Below the pieces are notes generated by a model. It saw only the letters and a program-made list of their open reading frames with translations, did no database searches and was not told the DNA's origin. A stretch of DNA of 33,159 bases from Bacteroidota bacterium (lineage in GTDB: Bacteria; Bacteroidota; Bacteroidia; Bacteroidales; PUMT01), in contig PWHJ01000206.1 in the NCBI GenBank assembly GCA_003554865.1, positions 1 through 33,159 on the forward strand, written 5' to 3'. Below, piece after piece: positions 25,019-31,132 of this stretch. Positions within the stretch are counted from its first letter, which is position 1; each line of letters begins with the position of its first letter. Position numbers and translations under genes: made by a program.

Positions 25019-25047
25019 TTATACATAATATTACTATATTTGTATAA
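25019..25047 (+). promoter_or_regulatory. promoter and possible operator of the HigBA-type module
   Basis: TATATTTG (25035-25042) is a perfect TAnnTTTG -7 box, 17 bp before the toxin ATG. I see no TTG at the expected -33 position. Inverted arms TTATAC (25019-25024) and GTATAA (25042-25047) flank the box, placed where an autorepressing antitoxin would bind. Confidence 0.45.
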
Positions 25048-25059
25048 CATTTAATTTGA

Positions 25060-25362
25060 ATGAACGTTTATATTATCGATAAAGATCTGAAAAACCTTTA
25101 TGAATCCGGAACTTCAAAGAAGCTCAAATTGCGGAAAGATATTATTGATAAGTTCTTTGCCACAGTCCAAAAAATATCGGCCGCAAGCGATATTTATGAT
25201 CTTTGGAAGGATCCTGCATTAAATTTTGAAAAGTATAAAGACCATTATTCCGTAAGATTATCAGGGAAATACCGGCTAGAAATGAGGGTTGAATGGGAAG
25301 GTAACAATAAAAGCAGAGGTGACTTCTATTTATTCAGAATTTCAAGTCATTATGGTGATTAA
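25060..25362 (+). CDS. higB: type II toxin, HigB/RelE superfamily
   Basis: A 100-residue protein with the RelE/HigB fold pattern: an N-terminal strand MNVYIIDKDL, then two helices with KKLKLRKDIIDKFFATVQKI, LWKDPALNFEKYKDHYSVRL (the HigB-type 'dl..pp..l..lkg.y..r' region) and GKYRLEMRVEW. C-terminal FYLFRISSHYGD completes it. HigB toxins cleave mRNA on the ribosome. The order toxin first, antitoxin second, with 13 bp between, is the higBA arrangement. Length and basic character fit. Target specificity is not visible. Confidence 0.82.
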   Translation: MNVYIIDKDLKNLYESGTSKKLKLRKDIIDKFFATVQKISAASDIYDLWKDPALNFEKYKDHYSVRLSGKYRLEMRVEWEGNNKSRGDFYLFRISSHYGD

Positions 25363-25375
25363 AGATTTATAATTT

Positions 25376-26500
25376 ATGACTCATATAAGTGAACTGAGAG
25401 CAGCAAAAAAATTTGGTCCCGGATATTTCATCCGCGAGCAAATGGAAGTACGTGGCTGGGTACAGCAGGAACTTGCCGAAATTCTTGGAATTTCTCTTAA
25501 GCACCTTAATAGTATTTTACTTGACAAACAGCCATTAACCACAGATCTGGCACGGTTGCTTTCCAAAGTCTTTGGAACATCACCACAATATTGGCTCAAT
25601 ATTGACAATGATTACAGGTTGTGGATTGAACAGGGAATGGAAGACAAGGAGAATGCCGTAGCTGAAAAAGCTGCAATTTACAGTCACATGCCCGTACGTG
25701 ATATGGTCAGAAAAGGATGGATTGACAAACCTGCAGATATTGATCAGTTGAAGAAACAGGTTACAGAGTTTTGGGGAATTGAAGAATTTGATGCGGCTTC
25801 AATTAAAAATGTAATTGAATGTTTTTTGAGAAAGTCTGATGCATATAACCAGTTTAATGCTTCATACAGTGCCACATGGTTGCAAATGGCAAGAAAAGTA
25901 GCTTCAGGTTTAGATGTCAATGTATTTGATAAGAAAGCACTGGAATCACTGTATGGTGATATTTATGCTTTAACAAACATTTCAGGAGGGATAGGAGAGT
26001 TCATTACTGAACTGAAAAATTGCGGGGTAAAGTTTTTTGTGCTCCCGCATCTGGAGAAAACATATCTTGATGGGGCAGCCTTTTATGATGGGGAAAATCC
26101 TGTTGTTGTTTTTACTGGCAGGCACAAACGAATTGATAATTTCTGGTTTACTGTTGCACATGAAATTGCACATATATTGCTTCACCTGGATGAGCAAACG
26201 CCTTATATTCTCGATAACCTGAAAGAGGAAAGCGATGATGATATAGAGAATGAAGCTAATCGAACTGCATCAGAAAAGCTCAGGCATCCTGAGATACTTG
26301 AATACCTGAAAGGATCTTTAAAATATCTTCCCAGGACGAAAATTGAAGAATGCTCCCGCCATCTCAATGTTCATCCGGCAATAATTATTGGAGCGCTCGC
26401 ATACAACAAGACCATATCCTATAAGAATATCCACCTTTACAATGACAATGTCCTGGAATTGATACCGGTGAAGTATCTTCATGAATCGGTGGTTGTCTAA
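25376..26500 (+). CDS. higA: HigA-type antitoxin fused to an ImmA/IrrE-like metallopeptidase domain
   Basis: A 374-residue protein, far longer than plain HigA (about 100). Residues about 5-90 form the XRE/HigA helix-turn-helix: GYFIREQMEVRGWVQQELAE, ISLKHLNSILLDKQPLT and GTSPQYWLNIDNDYRL. A linker of about 120 residues follows. The C-terminal domain carries a zinc-peptidase motif His262-Glu263-x2-His266 in FTVAHEIAHILLH, with Glu293 in ENEANRTASEKL as third ligand, as in ImmA/IrrE. The protein should neutralise HigB and repress the operon. Whether the peptidase is active on the antitoxin itself, the toxin or another repressor is unknown. Confidence 0.85.
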   Translation: MTHISELRAAKKFGPGYFIREQMEVRGWVQQELAEILGISLKHLNSILLDKQPLTTDLARLLSKVFGTSPQYWLNIDNDYRLWIEQGMEDKENAVAEKAAIYSHMPVRDMVRKGWIDKPADIDQLKKQVTEFWGIEEFDAASIKNVIECFLRKSDAYNQFNASYSATWLQMARKVASGLDVNVFDKKALESLYGDIYALTNISGGIGEFITELKNCGVKFFVLPHLEKTYLDGAAFYDGENPVVVFTGRHKRIDNFWFTVAHEIAHILLHLDEQTPYILDNLKEESDDDIENEANRTASEKLRHPEILEYLKGSLKYLPRTKIEECSRHLNVHPAIIIGALAYNKTISYKNIHLYNDNVLELIPVKYLHESVVV

Positions 26501-26697
26501 TAACATTTATACAATTGAAGAGGCTATAAAAGCTATTATCGACCGGATACTCGGGCTGATGTGCGATTGGTCTGCTTATTCTGTAAATGCCAGATGAATG
26601 GCTACCGTTCAGCATCAGGATTGATATCCTGGGCATTGAAACATTCGTAAAATTGCCTGCACCCGCTGTGCGAGTTGGTTTTTGGCGGAAGGTTTAG
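26481..26697 (+). pseudogene. two overlapping short frames after the antitoxin
   Basis: ATG 26481 overlaps the antitoxin end and gives 38 residues (SNNIYTIEEAIKAIIDRILG, then LMCDWSAYSVNAR). ATG 26587 overlaps its end in another frame and gives 36 residues (PDEWLPFSIRIDILGIETFV, then KLPAPAVRVGFWRKV). Both read like coding sequence and would join into one protein of about 74 residues with a single frameshift near 26585. They might be a third gene of the module or debris. The following 26698-26983 shows nothing I can support. Confidence 0.3.
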
Positions 26698-26983
26698 TCA
26701 GGATAGAGCATTTCGGTAATTTTTTTATAACTTGTCTTGAATTTTAGAGTATTACTCAATCAGTAACCTCAATCGGGTTAACTGATAAATAAATCCATTG
26801 TCAATAAGTAACTAGTCATTTCTAACGTGACTGACAAGGCGAAGCTGTAAAGACTTGTTGATCAGGATTAAGATTGTCGGAAACTTTACAACTAAGAGTT
26901 AAAATATTGATTTCAATTACAATCAAATATTTATCAGAGATCTCAACCATTCTTTCTCAACTCATCTTCTTAAATCAGGTTAA

Positions 26984-27343
26984 GATATACGAACAATACA
27001 GGAATTTATCGATGGCGGATTGATTCAAGTTAATGTGCAATTCGTTTTGGTAGATGGCGTTATTAGGGAGGCAACCTTCAGGTACTTGCAGGGAGTTGAA
27101 CCACCCTATTACCTGGAAAACGAGGAAGAGCCTTACAAATCAGTGATCCAGCAATATGAGGAGGCACTCCAGTATCTGGTGGGTAAACCTTTATCTGATC
27201 ACCTGGTTCACCTTTACGAACCTGGAGACTTGGTGCAAACGGATGTGGACGGATATACAGCCGCCACCATTCGATCTGCAAAAATCATATCCTCCATTCG
27301 GGATGCACTTTCGCGTGGGGTCTACAGGTATACCGATCTGTAA
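26984..27343 (+). pseudogene. fragment with an FMN-binding-domain-like C-terminus
   Basis: An open frame of 119 codons with no ATG; TTG 27020 is the only candidate start. The C-terminal part, QTDVDGYTAATIRSAKIISS followed by IRDALSRGVYRYTDL, resembles the D-x-x-T-x-A-T motif region of FMN-binding domains, where the Thr carries covalently bound FMN. The start is ragged and follows a stop in AT-rich non-coding sequence, so it is most likely the 3' part of a lost gene. Confidence 0.4.
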
Positions 27344-27611
27344 ACAGGGGTGAGCACCCAATCATTGTGAACGTGTTTGCGAACAATGCCCTGCTGCGTA
27401 CATTGTTAACGCGCCGCCGCTGAGGGTTGACGTTATTAAGCTGATTGAATTATTAATCTTGCACCAAAGTGGTATACTTTTCAAGTGAAATATACGATAA
27501 GCTTATACATGATTATATTGGGGTGGATACTGAGGTTATTTGGAAAACTTATTAAAAAGGATCTTCCTGGTTTAAAAAATATGTTAGAGAACCTTTAGCT
27601 GCCGACTGCAA

Positions 27612-28242
27612 GTGTGGAAGTATGTATATCTTTCCCGCATTCTTGCAGTATTGAAATCCCACAAAGGGAAGGGTAACAATTGCGTGGTGGTAGGAACCCA
27701 TCTGGGGTCAGATGCATTAGGCGGGATCAACATTATCCTGCCGCTGTTTAGCTTCATTTTTGTTTTGGCATTGATTATCGGCATAGGAAGCCAGACCCTG
27801 GTAAGCATGGAGCTGGGGCGAAATAACCCGGAAAAGGCACAGGATGCCATGACAACCGGCTTCCGGTCACTGGCGGTGGTTAGCCTGATTACCACAACAT
27901 TGTTGTTCCTGTTCGACGAACAGTTGACCAAACTGATGGGCGCTGACGAGCGGCTGTTGCCATTCTCGCTGGCCTACCTCAAAGGGCTGGTTCCGTTCAT
28001 CCTGCCGCTTACTTTGTGCTTCTATTCGGACGCTATGCTGAAGGCACTGGGGCATCCCAGGTTTTCGATGATCATCATGTCGCTAAGTGTTGTGCTCAAT
28101 GTGGCGCTCAGCTTGTTTTTTTGGTATTTATGGTGTATGGGCTGCAATCCCGCTTGCGGAGTTTTCGGCGCTGGGAGTAGCACTTTTACTGTTTTTAAGG
28201 ACGAACAGAAAGTTGTTATTGCATGAACAAACTTTTTCCTGA
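27612..28242 (+). pseudogene. MATE-family efflux transporter with internal deletion and frameshift
   Basis: From about 27680 the frame reads VVVGTHLGSDALGGINIILP, LALIIGIGSQTLVSMELGRN and ALGHPRFSMIIMSLSVVLNV, that is, TM1 to about TM5 of a MATE transporter. At a run of seven T (28115-28121) the frame shifts by one base. The new frame gives FGIYGVWAAIPLAEFSALGV, then ALLLFLRTNRK and a stop at 28242, which is the last TM region. A MATE protein has about 450 residues and 12 TM segments, so the middle-to-C-terminal half has been deleted. The N-terminal 25 codons from GTG 27612 are not MATE-like. Confidence 0.7.
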
Positions 28243-28311
28243 CAACAGCTCCAGCCCGGAGGCTTAACTGTACTGGGCACTGTCAGCTTCAAATTACACT
28301 AAGCATTCTAT

Positions 28312-28404
28312 ATGAAAAAACCAATGAAAGACACTTGCCGTCTGTGCACTGACCTGGCCTGGCTGTGGCCTATGCGGGGTGATGCTGCTGATGCATTAAG
28401 TTAA
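28312..28404 (+). pseudogene. N-terminal remnant of a SAM-dependent methyltransferase
   Basis: A 30-codon frame reads CRLCTDLAWLWPMRGDAADA and stops. The pattern 'LYTDLAWLWP.wGD' is the typical start of a class I SAM-dependent methyltransferase family. The glycine-rich SAM loop and everything after it are missing, so this is a fragment only. Confidence 0.5.
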
Positions 28405-28441
28405 CCCTTCTGGATAATAAAACTGTTGCCCGGCCGTTATG

Positions 28442-28464
28442 ATTGTGTTACATTGTAATACAAT
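28442..28464. promoter_or_regulatory. 23-bp palindromic operator before the RHH/PIN module
   Basis: The half-sites are ATTGT-N-TTACA on the left and TGTAA-N-ACAAT on the right around a central T at 28453. All ten arm positions pair; only the N positions do not. It ends 13 bp before the antitoxin ATG at 28478, as expected for autoregulation by a ribbon-helix-helix antitoxin. Confidence 0.6.
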
Positions 28465-28477
28465 TGATCAGACAGCT

Positions 28478-28696
28478 ATGAAATCAACTCTGTCTATACG
28501 TATCGATAAAGACCTAAGTCTACTCCTGGAAAAAGCCGCCAAACGAACAGGTCGTCCCAAAAGTGAATTGGTCAGAGACGCCCTGCGACGTCAATTATCC
28601 ATTGAATCCTTTCAGCAAATTCGCAATCGGATTTTGCCATTTGCTGAATCACAGGGGTTGCTTACTGACGAAGATATATGGCGCGAAATTTCATGA
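28478..28696 (+). CDS. ribbon-helix-helix (CopG-type) antitoxin
   Basis: A 72-residue protein from ATG 28478: KSTLSIRIDKDLSLLLEKAA is the RHH strand and first helix, and KRTGRPKSELVRDALRRQL the second helix. The C-terminal tail (FAESQGLLTDEDIWREIS) would wrap around the toxin. An in-frame ATG at 28439 would add 13 residues but lies upstream of the palindrome that should be the operator, so 28478 is preferred. Its stop overlaps the toxin start (ATGA). Confidence 0.85.
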   Translation: MKSTLSIRIDKDLSLLLEKAAKRTGRPKSELVRDALRRQLSIESFQQIRNRILPFAESQGLLTDEDIWREIS

Positions 28697-29094
28697 AAGT
28701 TTTTGCCGACACCAACTTCCTTGTCGGTGCTTTTGCCACACGCGGATTAAGTGCTGACGTTTTCCAGCTGATTTTGGCAGAGCATCAATTGATGACCGGG
28801 GATTTTGTGCTCAATGAACTTGCACTTGTTCTGAAAGAGAAGCTGAATGTGCCGGAACATATTGTCAGGGATGTAGAAGATTTACTTCGGCGACATCATG
28901 TCGAACCACTTCCCGCACAACCATCCGAAATTCAGTTAAAAGATGAAGATGATCGATGGGTGCTTGAGTCTGCATTAAGAGCTAAGGCCGATGTTTTGAT
29001 TACCGGGGACAGAGATCTGCTGGATATTTCAAAACAAGTACCTAAACTGAAGATTGTATCACCAAGGGAGTTTTGGGAACTTGTACAAAAGTGA
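28693..29094 (+). CDS. PIN-domain toxin (putative VapC-like RNase)
   Basis: A 133-residue PIN domain. The acidic active-site set is present: Asp6 in VFADTNFLV, Glu42 in FVLNELALV, Asp86/Asp87 in DEDDRWVLESA and Asp106/Asp108 in ITGDRDLL. The C-terminus SPREFWELVQK is typical of the PIN_3 type. As a Mg-dependent RNase it would be held inactive by the RHH antitoxin just upstream, with ATGA overlap between the genes. An in-frame ATG at 28678 would overlap the antitoxin by 19 bases and is less likely. The pair appears intact among surrounding gene debris. Confidence 0.88.
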   Translation: MKVFADTNFLVGAFATRGLSADVFQLILAEHQLMTGDFVLNELALVLKEKLNVPEHIVRDVEDLLRRHHVEPLPAQPSEIQLKDEDDRWVLESALRAKADVLITGDRDLLDISKQVPKLKIVSPREFWELVQK

Positions 29095-29222
29095 GACCGT
29101 GCTGATACAAGCGTTTCAATCCGATGCAGCTCGTATCGAACAGACGCCCTGGCTGGAATGGAAAGTTTTACGCCGCTCATACTTGCCATTAGTTTATATG
29201 AATTTCAGAAGAATTGTGATTA

Positions 29223-29708
29223 TCATGACTTAAGAAGCTTCACGATATCCTTTTCCATCTTTTCGGGTTTGAAAGAAGGTGCAAAACGCTTAACAGGTTT
29301 CCCGTTGCGGTCAATTAGAAATTTTGTGAAATTCCATTTAATCCGGCTGCCAAACAGTCCCGAAAGTTTCTTTTTCAAAAACCTGAACAGTGGATGGGCA
29401 TCGGGGCCGTTCACATCTGTCTTTTCAAACATCCGGAAAGAAACCCCGTAGTTTATTAGACAGCCCTCCTCAATTTCCTTTGCATCTCCCGGTTCCTGGT
29501 TCCCGAACTGGTTGCAGGGAAACCCCAGTATCTCAAGACCCTCAGGTTTGTATTTGCGGTACAGATCTTCAAGACCGCTGTATTGACCGGTAAAACCGCA
29601 TTTGCTGGCAGTATTTACAACTACCATCACTTTCCCTTTGTATTCTGAAAGGCTGATGCTCTTACCTTGCAGAGTTTTGGCTTTAATATCATATATAGAT
29701 TGCGCCAT
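29223..29708 (-). CDS. glutathione peroxidase-family thiol peroxidase
   Basis: A 161-residue thioredoxin-fold peroxidase. The peroxidatic Cys37 is in NTASKCGFT, with Gln71 in GFPCNQFGNQEPG and Trp125-Asn126 in KWNFTKFL completing the catalytic tetrad. Cys65 (FPCNQF) is also conserved. It is the Cys-type (not selenocysteine) enzyme, which in bacteria usually uses thioredoxin to reduce peroxides. There is no signal peptide, so it is cytoplasmic. It stands alone, opposed to the PIN gene and divergent from the small HTH gene. Confidence 0.95.
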   Translation of the reverse strand: MAQSIYDIKAKTLQGKSISLSEYKGKVMVVVNTASKCGFTGQYSGLEDLYRKYKPEGLEILGFPCNQFGNQEPGDAKEIEEGCLINYGVSFRMFEKTDVNGPDAHPLFRFLKKKLSGLFGSRIKWNFTKFLIDRNGKPVKRFAPSFKPEKMEKDIVKLLKS

Positions 29709-29806
29709 TTTTTTATTGATTAAACAATGGTTGCAGATTTTTGTTTAAAGAAAAAATAAATATTAAAATTATTTTTACTAAAAACACATTTTAAGGAGAA
29801 TCAATT

Positions 29807-29935
29807 ATGGAAAACTCAGAGATCATTTTGAAAACGCTCAGGGATAACGGCGCACTTAAGTCGGGAGAGATTGCTGAAAAGACAGGAATATCGAAAGCCG
29901 AAGTAGATAAGGTTATCAAGAAACTAAAAAAGTGA
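29807..29935 (+). CDS. 42-residue winged-helix-like small protein
   Basis: The frame ENSEIILKTLRDNGALKSGE, IAEKTGISKAEVDKVIKKLK, K is a complete minimal helix-turn-helix: helix 1 IILKTLRDN, helix 2 KSGEIAEKTG, recognition helix SKAEVDKVIKKL. This is the core of a winged-helix (MarR/TrmB-like) domain. A strong Shine-Dalgarno sequence AGGAG (29794-29798) lies 8 nt before ATG 29807, unusual for Bacteroidota, and a clean intrinsic terminator follows at 30018. It is therefore a real monocistronic gene. It could be a DNA-binding protein working as dimer, but the target is unknown. Confidence 0.8.
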   Translation: MENSEIILKTLRDNGALKSGEIAEKTGISKAEVDKVIKKLKK

Positions 29936-30017
29936 GGATAAGATTTTTTCTCCGAAACGTTGTTTTTATGATGTAAATAAATAATCTGATCTCATTATTG
30001 GCTGTTTAGCTGTAAGA

Positions 30018-30063
30018 AGCCGGAGGGATAAGGTGTTACTGCTGATCCCCCGGCTCTTTTTTT
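30018..30063 (+). terminator. Rho-independent terminator
   Basis: The stem AGCCGG-A-GGGAT (30018-30029) pairs with ATCCC-CCGGCT (30045-30055), 11 base pairs with one bulged A and a 15-nt loop. C and seven T residues follow. It ends the transcript of the small HTH gene; the opposing DUF1295 gene stops 120 bp further on. Confidence 0.85.
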
Positions 30064-30182
30064 ATCCTTTTACATAGTGATCGGACCTAACCCTGGTAGA
30101 AATTTCAACATAGTGAGAATAAAACAATACTTTGCTGAGAAGTGCATCCACATCCACGACTGACTTTTTCTTGCTTTTGAAT

Positions 30183-30983
30183 CTATATCTTTTTGGGGAA
30201 CCAGGGGAGAAACGGACTGGTTTTTCGGATGTATTCCCGGTATTGAGGTTTCTTATCATCTAAAGATTTTTCAAGCAGTGATACCCCCGAAACTTTTATT
30301 ATAATGAAGGTCATCAGTACTGAGCCAACAATTTGCCAGTAATTCCCGGAAGCTAAGCTGAAAATCGCAAAAGACCACCAAACACATGAGTCCCCGAAAT
30401 AGTTGGGGTGCCTTGTATATTTCCAGAATCCGGTGCTTAAAACCTTTCCTTTGTTTTGAGGGTTATTCTTAAACCTTGCCAGCTGAAAATCCCCCCCGGC
30501 TTCAAACATAAACCCGGTAAACCATACTGCAATACCCAGGTAATCTGCCCAGATGAGCTTTTCGGGTTGCGTTCCGGTGTTGGCTCCCAATAACGTGAGG
30601 GAAACAATCATCATCAATATTCCCTGCAAAAGGAAAACCTGGAAATAGCTAAACCACCAGTAGCGATGCTGACCGTACTTTTGCCTGAACTGGCGGTACC
30701 TGAAATCCTCTCCTTTGCCAATGTTCCGCCAGGCAAGGTAAATGGAGAGCCTTAATCCCCATATCGAAACCAGTACCAGCAAAAGTATTTTCCGCACGCT
30801 CATATCACCCGCATCAAGAAAATAAATAAAATTTACTATAACAAAACCCAGCCCCCAAAACAGGTCGACTATACTTACATTTTTTACTATGACACTTATT
30901 ATCCATAAAAGTGTCACCAGTACAAAAATGATGAGTGAGGCTTGCAAAAAAGTAGTAAGCATTTGATTAATATTTAGTTTCAC
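30183..30983 (-). CDS. DUF1295 membrane protein (steroid 5-alpha-reductase-like)
   Basis: A 266-residue integral membrane protein with about seven hydrophobic segments. Family landmarks are the NVSIVDLFWGLGFV region (35-48), FRYRQFRQKYGQHRYWWFSY (94-113), FEAGGDFQLARFKNNP (160-175) and the C-terminal cofactor/substrate motif GFWKYTRHPNYFGD (185-198, with RHPNY), then SLLEKSLDDKKPQYREYIRK. Members of this clan are thought to be NAD(P)H-dependent lipid or steroid double-bond reductases or methyltransferases. The substrate is unknown. The gene looks complete. Confidence 0.92.
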   Translation of the reverse strand: MKLNINQMLTTFLQASLIIFVLVTLLWIISVIVKNVSIVDLFWGLGFVIVNFIYFLDAGDMSVRKILLLVLVSIWGLRLSIYLAWRNIGKGEDFRYRQFRQKYGQHRYWWFSYFQVFLLQGILMMIVSLTLLGANTGTQPEKLIWADYLGIAVWFTGFMFEAGGDFQLARFKNNPQNKGKVLSTGFWKYTRHPNYFGDSCVWWSFAIFSLASGNYWQIVGSVLMTFIIIKVSGVSLLEKSLDDKKPQYREYIRKTSPFLPWFPKKI

Positions 30984-30998
30984 TTAAAAAACCCGTGT

Positions 30999-31076
30999 CT
31001 TTTAGGCGCGGTAATGTCCTGACGGGGCTTTGCCCGAAAGGTATATGCGTTTAATAATTCGCGGTGCTAAATAAAA
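30999..31076. repeat. REP-like palindromic sequence
   Basis: The region contains a compact hairpin CGGGGC-TTT-GCCCG (31023-31036), with GCGC-rich ends (TTAGGCGCGG near 30999 and GCGGTGCTAAAT near 31059). Repeats of this style are frequent between genes in Bacteroidota. It lies between the ends of DUF1295 and DegV-fusion genes, both on the minus strand. Confidence 0.4.
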
Positions 31077-31132
31077 AATCGGTTTTAAAGCCACCTCTTT
31101 CAGTAGTGGGTAGTCCGGTTTTAGCGAATTTT

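Noticed and set aside
27483-27599. GTG frame with KYTISLYMIILGWILRLFGK
   Set aside because: Looks like a small membrane peptide but competes with another equally coding-like frame in the same AT-rich debris; neither has a ribosome site.
27584-27931. 115-codon minus-strand frame
   Set aside because: Antisense of the MATE remnant, which has clear homology-like features.
30062-30259. 65-codon minus-strand frame overlapping the DUF1295 gene end
   Set aside because: A shifted frame of the 3' end of the membrane reductase gene and the following terminator.
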